From an uncultured Dorea sp. (lineage in GTDB: Bacteria > Bacillota > Clostridia > Lachnospirales > Lachnospiraceae), in NCBI GenBank assembly GCA_910589275.1, contig CAJUTH010000027.1, positions 1 through 50,262 on the forward strand: a DNA stretch of 50,262 nucleotides, written 5' to 3'. Each line of letters begins with the position of its first letter. Position 1 is the stretch's first letter. The position numbers and the translations under genes are program-made. This document shows positions 34,185 to 42,492 of the stretch, piece after piece. The notes below the pieces were generated by a model, which saw nothing but the letters and a program-made list of their open reading frames with translations, was not told where the DNA came from and made no database searches.

Positions 34185-34898
34185 ATGATCAGCATAGCGG
34201 TCGTAGATGATGAAAAGCAGATATTAGAGGAAGCGAAAAAAATACTTTGGGATATATCAGACGGATATGAAGATGTTCGGATAGACACTTTTGAGAAAGC
34301 AGAGGATTTTTTAAATGCGCTGTCAGCGTATAAATATCAAATTTTAATATCAGATATTGATATGCCGGAGGTAAATGGAATTGAACTGTGCGAGAAGACG
34401 CGCGAAGTTTGCCCAGGGATATACGTTGTTTTTCTGACGGCTTATGTGGAATATGCAATTGACAGCTATCGGATGGACGCGTACCAGTATATTTTGAAAA
34501 CAGAAATGTACAGCAGATTTCCGGAAGTATTGGGGAAACTGTTGGCGCTGGTCTCTAAAAGCCAGAAAAACTATTGTTATGTAGGTACAGACAATCAGAA
34601 ACAGAGGGTATTGTATTGCGATATAATATGTATTACAAAAGGGAAGAGAAGCAAGTATGTAGTCTATGTAATGACGAACGGCGAGCTGAGCGAACGAAAC
34701 AGCATGGAAAAGATTTTGAAGAAATTAGATCACAATGAATTTTTAATGGTGGAGCGAGGCTGCATAGTTAACCTGCGGCATGTGGTAAATATTCAGGAAA
34801 ATACGCTTATTCTCAGTAATAAACAAACGGTTGACGTCAGCAGCAGGCGTGTGAAGCATGTGAAAGAAGGGATGAGCAGATATTGGAGGGATGAGTAA
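34185..34898 (+). CDS. LytTR-family response regulator (AgrA-like)
   Basis: A 237-residue response regulator. Receiver domain residues are VVDDEK (acidic pocket), ILISDIDMPEVNG (phospho-acceptor Asp) and FLTAYVEYAIDSY, followed by a LytTR DNA-binding domain (LYCDIICITKGKRSKYVVYV, ERNSMEKILKKL, FLMVERGCIVNLRHV). The ATG at 34185 is preceded by GGAGGG; an upstream open frame to 34110 has no ribosome site. It is followed after 2 bases by the sensor kinase, and LytTR regulators commonly respond to peptide pheromones. Confidence 0.9.
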   Translation: MISIAVVDDEKQILEEAKKILWDISDGYEDVRIDTFEKAEDFLNALSAYKYQILISDIDMPEVNGIELCEKTREVCPGIYVVFLTAYVEYAIDSYRMDAYQYILKTEMYSRFPEVLGKLLALVSKSQKNYCYVGTDNQKQRVLYCDIICITKGKRSKYVVYVMTNGELSERNSMEKILKKLDHNEFLMVERGCIVNLRHVVNIQENTLILSNKQTVDVSSRRVKHVKEGMSRYWRDE

Positions 34899-34900
34899 GG

Positions 34901-36256
34901 ATGCAGCAGCTATACTATATACTGTTGTTTTGTGTTTCGGCTTCCGAATTTGTAATTGGCTACTATCTGTTATTCCATACGATTTTGGATTGGGGAAGTC
35001 TGACGCTGTTTGATAAGTCAGCAGTCTTGATGGGAGTTGTTCTGCCAAGTCTGCTGTTGACGATAAACAGAGGATTGACATTCTTTTCAGATTTGATTTT
35101 TTTGTTTGTTGTAGTGATAGATTGTCTGCTGGTTTACTTTATAAAAAAGAAAGAGTTTTGGTTTATAGCCAGTTATGTTTGGTTATTTTTTACGGTGGTT
35201 GCTTTAACAGATATTTGCATAGCTTTTTTAAGTATGGCAATATTTGAAAAGAACTTCATAGAATTAATATATTATAGATCGGCTTCATTATGGCAGATTA
35301 TTGTATATATTGCATCCAGAGCTGTAGTTTTAATTTCATGTAAATATTTTATAAAGAATGGATGGGAGATTAATGAGGAATATACAGGCGCTTTTTTGAT
35401 GATTGATGTGATTCTTTTTTTGGTTTTAAAAAGATATCAACGCCTTATAGTTAAAATGTCTCTTGGAGAAATATACATGGATGGGTTGAATGGTGGTTTT
35501 TCTCTATTGACGGCAGTGGTAGTGGTCATGTTGTTTATGGTACTTGTTATGAAGAACCAGATTATGCAAAAAGAGAAAAGATTTTTAGAATTGCATGTTC
35601 AGATGACAGAACAAAGCTATTTGATTCAACATCAAAATCTCGAAGTTAATCATCAGTTAGTGCATGATATGAAGCACCATTTGCTATTTTTGAGAAAGCT
35701 TGTTGAAGAAAAAGATATAGAACAAATAGAGGATTATTTAGATGAAATTGAGAAGGAGTACGTAGAAACAGATGAGGTTACATGGACTGGCAATCGGTTC
35801 CTTGATTTTATACTAAACCAGAAAAAGAAAAAAGCAGAGGATAACGGGATTCAGATGTCTATAAAAGCAGAAATTGTACCAAAATGGAATCTCACAGAAA
35901 ATGAAATGAGTGTTATGTTTGGGAATTTGCTGGATAATGCAATTGAAGCATGTGAAAAAGTTAACAAGGGAAATAAGTGGATTTGTTTATCGGTAAAAAA
36001 GCGAGCAGGCATTATCCTTATAGAGATTGGAAATAGTTGTGGAATTTTTCCGGATGTCCAGCAAGATAGGATTATTTCCAGTAAGCAGAATCGGCAACTA
36101 CATGGTTACGGACTAAAAAGTGTAAAGAGAATTGTAGAAAGACAAAAAGGATGTATAGAATGGCGTGTTCTACAACATGAATTCTATATAAATATTAGCT
36201 TTTTTGACAGCGACAGATGGAAGGAGGGAGAAGAATGCGTGAACAGGAAGCTATGA
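34901..36256 (+). CDS. GHKL-domain sensor histidine kinase (AgrC-like)
   Basis: A 451-residue kinase. The N-terminal half (about 1-215) has six hydrophobic segments and no large extracellular domain, as in AgrC-type peptide sensors. The phospho-acceptor region is HQLVHDMKHHLLFLRKLVEE, and the ATPase part has NLLDNAIEACEKV and LHGYGLKSVKRIVERQKG. GGAGGGATGAG precedes the ATG within the end of the regulator gene. Its 3' end overlaps the lanA start by 22 bases, so kinase and peptide are translationally linked. The probable ligand is the modified peptide (inference). Confidence 0.88.
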   Translation: MQQLYYILLFCVSASEFVIGYYLLFHTILDWGSLTLFDKSAVLMGVVLPSLLLTINRGLTFFSDLIFLFVVVIDCLLVYFIKKKEFWFIASYVWLFFTVVALTDICIAFLSMAIFEKNFIELIYYRSASLWQIIVYIASRAVVLISCKYFIKNGWEINEEYTGAFLMIDVILFLVLKRYQRLIVKMSLGEIYMDGLNGGFSLLTAVVVVMLFMVLVMKNQIMQKEKRFLELHVQMTEQSYLIQHQNLEVNHQLVHDMKHHLLFLRKLVEEKDIEQIEDYLDEIEKEYVETDEVTWTGNRFLDFILNQKKKKAEDNGIQMSIKAEIVPKWNLTENEMSVMFGNLLDNAIEACEKVNKGNKWICLSVKKRAGIILIEIGNSCGIFPDVQQDRIISSKQNRQLHGYGLKSVKRIVERQKGCIEWRVLQHEFYINISFFDSDRWKEGEECVNRKL

Positions 36257-36384
36257 TTTATGGTGGCAATATCTTTGAAGAAATCGAAGAAAGTGATAAG
36301 CTGGTTGTGGACTCAGAACAGTTTACTATTGAGGCTACTAAAACAGCAATTTGCCATGCATTTCTGACAATTTATTGCTGTTAA
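36235..36384 (+). CDS. Lanthipeptide precursor (class II), short
   Basis: A 49-codon gene easily missed by gene finders. GGAGG (36223-36227) is 7 bases before ATG 36235, which lies in the last 22 bases of the kinase gene. The product has an acidic leader (about residues 1-34, with EEIEESDKLVVD) and a core-like end with three Thr (35, 37, 45) and three Cys (40, 48, 49): TKTAICHAFLTIYCC. Three Thr and three Cys can give up to three methyllanthionine rings, and a Cys-Cys end after FxT/IY recalls lacticin 481-type cores. A LanM gene follows. The usual GG/GA cleavage site is missing before the core (sequence IEA-TK), so the processing site is uncertain. Alternative ATG 36253 has a poor ribosome site. 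Confidence 0.8.
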   Translation: MREQEAMIYGGNIFEEIEESDKLVVDSEQFTIEATKTAICHAFLTIYCC

Positions 36385-36393
36385 GCGAAGGGG

Positions 36394-36477
36394 GACTGCC
36401 GCAAAATAACGGATTCTTTTATTATGGCGAGGATTTTACAGCCATATACTATAGAATTGCCGTGTTTTGCGGCAGTC
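36394..36477 (+). terminator. Long stem-loop between lanA and lanM
   Basis: GACTGCCGCAAAA (36394-36406) and TTTTGCGGCAGTC (36465-36477) pair perfectly over 13 bp and are followed by TTTTTC. The 58-base loop holds shorter inner pairings. It begins 10 bases after the lanA stop and probably lowers lanM expression relative to lanA. Confidence 0.65.
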
Positions 36478-36496
36478 TTTTTCATTAATCAGTTCT

Positions 36497-36518
36497 TCAG
36501 CCTGTCCGGGCAGGCTGA
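36497..36518 (+). terminator. Second hairpin before lanM
   Basis: TCAGCCTG (36497-36504) and CAGGCTGA (36511-36518) form an 8-bp stem with the loop TCCGGG, followed by TTTATATAAAA. With the previous stem-loop it makes a tandem attenuation region in the 211-base gap. Confidence 0.6.
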
Positions 36519-36595
36519 TTTATATAAAATTGAGAAACAGATCGAAAAGATCGTATGGTACAACAGCATAAGATACAATCAGGGAGATGAGGGAT

Positions 36596-39500
36596 ATGAT
36601 AACAAAGCAAGGAACATATTTATATGAGAGAATTTATCCGAAGGCGGATTCAAAAGAAGAGGTTAACGGAGAAACAGCAGAATACTGGGAATCTATACTA
36701 GGAAGAGATATTTTACAAATGCTCATCAGTGAAGAGGGAAACGCTTTTCAATATTTGTGCGGCAAAGAATTCCATGCAAAAATACAAAAAGAGGGCAGGC
36801 TGGAACGATATCTGGGAGAATCTGCAGATTTTAACAAAAGCAGGGCTGGCAGCGGGCAGCCTGAGGATGAGGAACTTTTCTTTCCGGAATTCTACATACC
36901 CTTTTGTGATTATGCTGTTTTGAGATTAAGGGAAAAACTTTGCGGCGAGACAAGTTATTTGTCTGAAAAAGCGATGCACCGGTTTGAGGATCAAATTGCG
37001 ATCCATCTGCAGGCGATTTGTATGCGTACGCTTATTGTGGAGATGCATGCATATAAGGCAGACGGAAGGCTTGGGGATGGTACGCCGGAACAGGAATATA
37101 AATATTTTTGTCAGGTTTGTTTGAGAGACAGGGCGTTTTTTCAAAAGATCTTAAATTTTTATCCGGTGCTTTTGCGGTGCATGGAGGAAAGAATTGAAAG
37201 TTCCGTTGAATTTTATGCAGAGATGGTCAGTCATTTTAAGGAAGATCTGCTGCAAATTAGAGAACTAATTGGTTCGAAAGAGATAATCAATGAAATAAGC
37301 GACATTCAAACTACGGCTTCTGATTTGCATAATAATGGAAAGCAGGTATTAAAGCTTGTGTTAAATCAGGGGACTGTGTTGTTGTACAAGCCGCGTTCGA
37401 TGGAGAATGAAAGCAGATATAGAGAACTTCTGCATTGGATTACAGAAAAAACAGGGATCCGGCAATATGAGTATCCATTTTTGTCATTCGGCGGGCATAG
37501 CTGGTGTATGGTGGTATCTTATGACAGCTGCAAGACAGAGGAAGAGCTGCGCCGCTATTACCAAAGGCTTGGAAGTCAGTTGTTTTTGCTTTACCTGCTG
37601 GGAACAAAAGATCTTCATTCAGAAAATGTGATTGCACATGGAGAATATTCGGTTTTGATTGATCTTGAGACTTTGGTAAATATTCAATATAACCAGCAAA
37701 GGAAAACAGCGTTTCAGGAGATCTGTTATCAATTGACGAATTCGGCTTTGTGTACAGGTTTATTGCCGTTTTACTATTTTAACAAGGGCGGGGAAGGCGT
37801 GAACTCCAGTGGGATAAGCGGTGGAGAAGGACAGAAGTACCCGTTTAAAATTCCGGCGGTTATTCATCCGAAAACTTCGGATATGAAGATTGCGTATCGG
37901 TATCCGATGAGTAAAAAGGCTCAGAATCTGGCAATGTTAAGGGATGAATTTGTTTCGCCATCCGGATTTGAAGAGGAGTTAGTGAGAGGATTTCAGGATA
38001 CTTATCTGGCGGTTGTGGAGGACAGGGAGGCGTTCAGAAAGAAATTGGAAAGTCTGGTACACTGTTCCAGCCGTTTTCTGCTGTTAGATACACAACGTTA
38101 CAGTATGCTGTCGTCCACGTCATATCATCCAGGCTTTTTGACAGACGGGGCAAAGAGAGAGCTGTTTTTATATTCTTTGCGGAAAGGACGGATGCAGGAA
38201 AGGTGGGAAGTGATTGACTGTGAAATAAAGTCAATGCTTTCGGGAGATATTCCATATTTTTATTATTATTTGGATGACAGGGGACTGATGCTGCCGGATG
38301 GGACGCGTGTCAGGGATTATTTTGATATGCCGCCGCTAGAGATTGTATTTGATAAATTAGATGCGCTCTGCGCCCGTGATATGGAAAAGCAATGTGAATA
38401 TATTACGATGTCTTTGAAATTGATGCCGGAGTGTGCGAAAGAATTTGAGAACCGCTGTTATAAGGTGGAAAGACTGACCGCTGAAGGCAGAGATATGGTT
38501 ACTGCCGGTGGGAAGAGCGGAAAGGCGAAAAATCTTGCAAAATGGATTGATGGGGAGGTAAAGCGCCTTGCCGGACGGATGCTGCACGATGCGGTATGGA
38601 ATAAGGAAGGTACGGAGGTGGGATGGTTCACCGTACAGTTAGCAGCGTTTGGAAATCCGACATGGGAAGCAAAACCGATGAATATGTACCTTTATGATGG
38701 GCTTGCGGGGATGCTGCTTATAATTTATGAATTGAAAAAAAGGGAACCTGCGGCGGAAGTTTATTTTGATACAATCAGAGGTATGCTGTTTGAATATACA
38801 GATTTTATGAATGGCGAAACTGGCAGAAAAGTTATTAGGGATACCGGAATGTATGACGGAGAGGCATCCGTATTATATACGTATTACCTGATGTACCAGA
38901 ATGGAGGGGGAGAGGAGTATTTAGAATATGCGAGGAGGCATGCCGCCGTTGTGGAACGCTTACTGGAACATGACAAGAGATATGACCTGATGGCGGGAAA
39001 TGCGGGGGCAGCGCTTGCGCTTGTTTATTTGTATGAAATTACAGGGGACGGCGCTTATCTGCAGCATGCAGAGAGGGGAATGGAACTTTTAATACGGCAT
39101 GCGGTTCGGATGGAGCATGGGATTGGCTGGCTGATTGAGCGAGGATTTCCGCCGTTTGCCGGAATGGCGCACGGCGGCAGCGGGATCATGATGCCGGCGG
39201 CGGCTCTATGGAAGCATACCGGAAAGGAAAAATACAGGTTGCTCATGGAACAGATACTGGAATATGATGAGTCGCTATTTGATGAAACGATTCAGAACTG
39301 GACAGATATCAGGGGCAGTATTCCGGGAGATGAGTATGGGGCGGTAGCCTGGTGCCATGGGGCTGGCGGTATTCTGCTATCGAGGGTATTCTGCTGGGAA
39401 AGAACCGGGGAGGGTGAACTCAAAAAGCGGTTGGAGAGAGATATGATAAGGGCGTACCGTAAGCTTGCAGATTATTGGAAGAGGGATAGCTGGGGGTTAT

Positions 39501-39694
39501 GCCATGGAAGCTGTGGAAATGTGTGGATTCTGCAACGGACGAAAAAGGCTGTGGAAGAGCTGATAGGGGAAGTGGAGATTCCAAAGGTCTTGAATGACGG
39601 GGAAGAGATCGCATTTTTACCGCAGGAAAAGCTGAATCCTGGATTGATGAATGGATATGGCGGGGTGTTGATGTATTTACTGAAAATTTTCTGA
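36596..39694 (+). CDS. lanM: Class II lanthipeptide synthetase LanM
   Basis: A 1032-residue bifunctional LanM that dehydrates Ser/Thr and then forms lanthionine rings with Cys. The N-terminal dehydratase part (DUF4135, about 80-600) shows VLLYKPRSMENESRY and KDLHSENVIAHGEYSVLIDL, the kinase-like phosphorylation and elimination site. The C-terminal LanC-like cyclase (about 690-1032) has the zinc ligands in AWCHGAGGILLSR and LCHGSCGNVWIL. Of two close starts, ATG 36596 is 9 bases from AGGGAG; ATG 36587 abuts it. It follows lanA behind the attenuator region. No LanT, LanFEG or protease gene is near it. Confidence 0.92.
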   Translation: MITKQGTYLYERIYPKADSKEEVNGETAEYWESILGRDILQMLISEEGNAFQYLCGKEFHAKIQKEGRLERYLGESADFNKSRAGSGQPEDEELFFPEFYIPFCDYAVLRLREKLCGETSYLSEKAMHRFEDQIAIHLQAICMRTLIVEMHAYKADGRLGDGTPEQEYKYFCQVCLRDRAFFQKILNFYPVLLRCMEERIESSVEFYAEMVSHFKEDLLQIRELIGSKEIINEISDIQTTASDLHNNGKQVLKLVLNQGTVLLYKPRSMENESRYRELLHWITEKTGIRQYEYPFLSFGGHSWCMVVSYDSCKTEEELRRYYQRLGSQLFLLYLLGTKDLHSENVIAHGEYSVLIDLETLVNIQYNQQRKTAFQEICYQLTNSALCTGLLPFYYFNKGGEGVNSSGISGGEGQKYPFKIPAVIHPKTSDMKIAYRYPMSKKAQNLAMLRDEFVSPSGFEEELVRGFQDTYLAVVEDREAFRKKLESLVHCSSRFLLLDTQRYSMLSSTSYHPGFLTDGAKRELFLYSLRKGRMQERWEVIDCEIKSMLSGDIPYFYYYLDDRGLMLPDGTRVRDYFDMPPLEIVFDKLDALCARDMEKQCEYITMSLKLMPECAKEFENRCYKVERLTAEGRDMVTAGGKSGKAKNLAKWIDGEVKRLAGRMLHDAVWNKEGTEVGWFTVQLAAFGNPTWEAKPMNMYLYDGLAGMLLIIYELKKREPAAEVYFDTIRGMLFEYTDFMNGETGRKVIRDTGMYDGEASVLYTYYLMYQNGGGEEYLEYARRHAAVVERLLEHDKRYDLMAGNAGAALALVYLYEITGDGAYLQHAERGMELLIRHAVRMEHGIGWLIERGFPPFAGMAHGGSGIMMPAAALWKHTGKEKYRLLMEQILEYDESLFDETIQNWTDIRGSIPGDEYGAVAWCHGAGGILLSRVFCWERTGEGELKKRLERDMIRAYRKLADYWKRDSWGLCHGSCGNVWILQRTKKAVEELIGEVEIPKVLNDGEEIAFLPQEKLNPGLMNGYGGVLMYLLKIF

Positions 39695-39766
39695 GTTTCT
39701 TCGCCAAAGGAAATTGGTTCTTTGGTTCTGGCAAGCGCCTCCGAATTTCGTCAAAATCTTACGCTC

Positions 39767-39828
39767 AAGGACAAATTTCTGTCTGTTGGTAGCCAAATTA
39801 TTTCAATTATATTTTTTTGTAGTATGAT
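39767..39828 (+). promoter_or_regulatory. Promoter element B (repeated with 33601-33661)
   Basis: AAGGACA...TGTC (39770-39773 and 39780-39783), TTGGTAGCCAA (39786-39796), 26 bases, then TATGAT (39823-39828). Distances between the parts are identical to element A: 16 bases from GACA to TTGG and 26 bases from CCAA to the -10 box. It lies about 95 bases before the first T7SS gene and is probably its promoter. Confidence 0.6.
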
Positions 39829-39922
39829 GATTTTTAGATAGGCATTCTGCTGTGAAAGCTTTTTTGCAGTCACAGGCAGGATGCTTTTCAAGAAATCGTT
39901 TATACAGGATGTGAAGTAAAAA

Positions 39923-41986
39923 ATGAGGGCGAGGATAATCAAGATAAGCGCAATAATCCTGACATTAATGTTTGTGATGGCGGGAGGATATTTTCTGGGA
40001 GTCCATATGGAACGCCGGGAGAATCAAAAGCAGGCGGAGGAGTCGGCGCAGATAGATGCGTCGGACAGAGGAACGAAGATCGCAGTTGTCAATCTGGACG
40101 AAGGGACGGATACCGGCGGCGAAATCGTGCAGTACGCGGCTCAGCTCCTTCCTTATGCTAATGTTGATTATACGGTGACCGGCCTTCAGGATGCGCGGCT
40201 TGGCGTACAATCAGGTCTCTACTCTTCTTATGTTATTATCCCGTCGGATTTTTCGCGGATCGTTTACAGCATCAATGCGGAGCCGCTGGCAGGCAGGCTG
40301 CCATTTACGGTCAGTCCGGCGCTTGACCAGGAGAAACGTGAGGAGGCTTTCCATAATATCAATACGCTGGGGGAATATCTGAACAATAGTCTTACGGAGA
40401 TCTACCTTTCTTCTGTTATGAAAGAATTTCATCGGGCGCAGGATGCTTCGGATGAGATTATGGCAAATGATAAAAAGGATGCGGAGCTTTTGGAAGCGGT
40501 GAATGCGGGAAGCATGATCGAGATGGTAGAGTACCCGGAACTGGTACAGGCGGAGAATACGGCGGCAGAGCTTGATTTAACAGAGAGGTATTCCAATAAT
40601 GAGAACTTTGCCGCTGGTTTTGGCGCGAGTTATCAGGGATTTTTGAATCGGGCACAGGAGGATATTTCGCAGACTAAGGGAAGGTCGGAAGCAGTTTACA
40701 GCCTTATGGGGACTGCAGGCGGGACGCTGGCGGATGCGAATCAGGCATTGGAAGAAATTACATTCGATGATGAATTAGGGATGATCCTAGAGAAAGGCGA
40801 AGAAGCCAGGGCAGAGGCGGAGAATACATTAAAAAAATACGATGCGTATATTGAGCAATATAATAGCGAGGTGACAGCTTCTAATGGGCAGAGGGAGCCG
40901 CTTCTGCAGGCGCTGTCGGAATACGAACGGATTGAGACGGCGTATCAGCAGATGCTGTCAGGTTATATTTCAAAGACAGAGGAAGATCAGTATGCATTTG
41001 CAGATATAGATGCATATATGATGAAGCTGGCAGAGTCATTGCAGGCAGAAGCCGCAGATGCGGTGCCCGCGCCTTATACGTTGTGGGAAGATTATTTTGC
41101 AGAGAAGACGGAGCAGATGGCAGAGGGTGAATACTGCCGGATGGCGCCGGTTATCAAGGACTATGTGCCTGACCAAGATACTCCAGGGGAGGACACATCT
41201 TGGACAGAAGTAAAACCGGCTCAGAAACTGTCAGAAATGACCGGAGATGACGGGACGGATCTAGAAACATCCGTGCTCAAACAGATCGATGATATAGCGG
41301 CGTTTGTCAGAGAAGAAGTAACGGGAATCTTTGGAAAGAAGACAGAAGAGATTGGGGAGAATTACCGGCAGGCGGCGATACAGTACACGGAAGCGGGGAC
41401 GCGTGCAGGGGAATTGGATGCGGAACTTGGCGGCTATGATATGGCCTCTTATGTGGATGAACAAGAAGTGTCGTCGATTGAGAGAGACATGGATACGAAT
41501 CTGAGAGAAATCGAGACAGAAGTGTCGGAATATACAGGGGCATATGATCAATATGTAAACGACGTATATCAAGCGGCGGGGGATAATACGGCTGCCGTGC
41601 GGGAAAAAGTGGCGGAGGCTCAGGAGAGTTCGGAAAAGCTGCTGGAAGAGAGCCTGGAGGAGGCCAAAATATCCAGAAGAATAAATAATGAAGTAAACAG
41701 CCTGCTCTTAGGGGAACTTTCAGAGAAACTTCCCTATACAAGGATCGGAGGCGTAGAAAATAAAGAAGTCTATGGTTTTATGGCATCGCCGTTCCTGTTG
41801 AGAGAGGAAGAGCCGGATACAAAACAGAGCGGGATTGCTGTGGAGAGTACAGAATCGGAACAAGAGGAAAGCAAGAGGAAAGTTCTGGCTGTGCTGGCTG
41901 CTCTGGCGTGTGCGATGATTATCATGAGGCTGGCTGCCCGGTTTGTATCAGCAGGCAGGAGGAGACGTGCGATGCACGAATTTTAA
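39923..41986 (+). CDS. EsaA/YueB-like type VII secretion membrane protein
   Basis: A 687-residue protein with one N-terminal membrane segment (ISAIILTLMFVMAGGYFLGV), a large extracellular region beginning with KIAVVNLDEGTDTGGEIV as in YhgE/Pip and EsaA proteins, long coiled-coil stretches (about 150-300 and 480-640), and one C-terminal segment (VLAVLAALACAMIIMRLA). EsaA/YueB of Staphylococcus and Bacillus normally carries several C-terminal segments, so this is a reduced form. It starts the T7SS operon behind promoter element B. Such proteins form cell-surface stalks of T7SSb and can serve as phage receptors. Confidence 0.7.
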   Translation: MRARIIKISAIILTLMFVMAGGYFLGVHMERRENQKQAEESAQIDASDRGTKIAVVNLDEGTDTGGEIVQYAAQLLPYANVDYTVTGLQDARLGVQSGLYSSYVIIPSDFSRIVYSINAEPLAGRLPFTVSPALDQEKREEAFHNINTLGEYLNNSLTEIYLSSVMKEFHRAQDASDEIMANDKKDAELLEAVNAGSMIEMVEYPELVQAENTAAELDLTERYSNNENFAAGFGASYQGFLNRAQEDISQTKGRSEAVYSLMGTAGGTLADANQALEEITFDDELGMILEKGEEARAEAENTLKKYDAYIEQYNSEVTASNGQREPLLQALSEYERIETAYQQMLSGYISKTEEDQYAFADIDAYMMKLAESLQAEAADAVPAPYTLWEDYFAEKTEQMAEGEYCRMAPVIKDYVPDQDTPGEDTSWTEVKPAQKLSEMTGDDGTDLETSVLKQIDDIAAFVREEVTGIFGKKTEEIGENYRQAAIQYTEAGTRAGELDAELGGYDMASYVDEQEVSSIERDMDTNLREIETEVSEYTGAYDQYVNDVYQAAGDNTAAVREKVAEAQESSEKLLEESLEEAKISRRINNEVNSLLLGELSEKLPYTRIGGVENKEVYGFMASPFLLREEEPDTKQSGIAVESTESEQEESKRKVLAVLAALACAMIIMRLAARFVSAGRRRRAMHEF

Positions 41987-42020
41987 TCTGCTGTTTTGCT
42001 GGATACGGTCAGATAGCTTT

Positions 42021-42047
42021 CACAAAAGTATTTATACAGCTTTTGTG
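42021..42047 (+). promoter_or_regulatory. Inverted repeat upstream of the EsxA-like gene
   Basis: CACAAAAG (42021-42028) and CTTTTGTG (42040-42047) flank an 11-base spacer, 41 bases before the EsxA-like ATG. It could be an operator, an attenuator, or an mRNA 5' stabiliser for the highly expressed small protein. TATATAAC follows and might be a -10 region. Confidence 0.45.
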
Positions 42048-42087
42048 TAGTTATATAACAACATCATTTTAGAAGGAGGAAAGAAAC

Positions 42088-42366
42088 ATGTTAAGAGTGG
42101 ATTATGAGGTGCTGGCATCGTCGTCATCAACGTTATTACAGCAGAGCGAAGCTTTTGGGGACTGTATTGATATCATGACAAGCGTGATCCGCGATCTTCC
42201 GGATGCATGGGAGGCAGAGACCTGTGACAGGTTCGTAGAGCAATACTTTGACGCAGAGCCGAAGCTGAAGGACGTTAAGCAGATGATCGAAGATATGGCA
42301 ATGCAGATGCGCCAGATTTCCGAGAATTTCGAGAAGGCGGATCAGGATATGAAGAGCCAGATGTAA
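42088..42366 (+). CDS. esxA: WXG100 protein, EsxA-like (WEA variant)
   Basis: A 92-residue helical-hairpin protein of the WXG100 family, the secreted partner of T7SSb. The turn between the two helices reads LPDAWEAETCDRF, so Trp is kept but Gly is replaced by Ala. The C-terminus (MAMQMRQISENFEKADQDMK) has the family's YxxxD/E-like export region with Phe in place of Tyr. AGAAGGAGG precedes the ATG. It lies between the EsaA-like and EssA-like genes. Confidence 0.85.
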   Translation: MLRVDYEVLASSSSTLLQQSEAFGDCIDIMTSVIRDLPDAWEAETCDRFVEQYFDAEPKLKDVKQMIEDMAMQMRQISENFEKADQDMKSQM

Positions 42367-42374
42367 GCAGCCTG

Positions 42375-42463
42375 CCGGCCTTTCTGACGCGGAAATTGAT
42401 TTGCGCGGCTTGAAGGAAGCATTTGCTTCGGGAGCGGATTTGCCAAATCTGCGGAAAGGCCGG
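42375..42463 (+). other. Structured RNA region between esxA and essA-like genes
   Basis: An outer stem CCGGCCTTTC / GAAAGGCCGG (42375-42384 and 42454-42463) encloses two further inverted repeats: GAAGCA/TGCTTC (42416-42421, 42424-42429) and GCGGATTTG/CAAATCTGC (42434-42442, 42444-42452). It starts 8 bases after the esxA stop and probably stabilises or ends the esxA message, giving more EsxA than machine components. Confidence 0.5.
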
Positions 42464-42492
42464 AGGGTAAAATGAGTGTATAGGTGAGAAGG

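Noticed and set aside
36424..36627. A 67-residue open frame between lanA and lanM
   Set aside because: It overlaps both arms of the predicted hairpins, lacks a ribosome site and runs into lanM in another frame.
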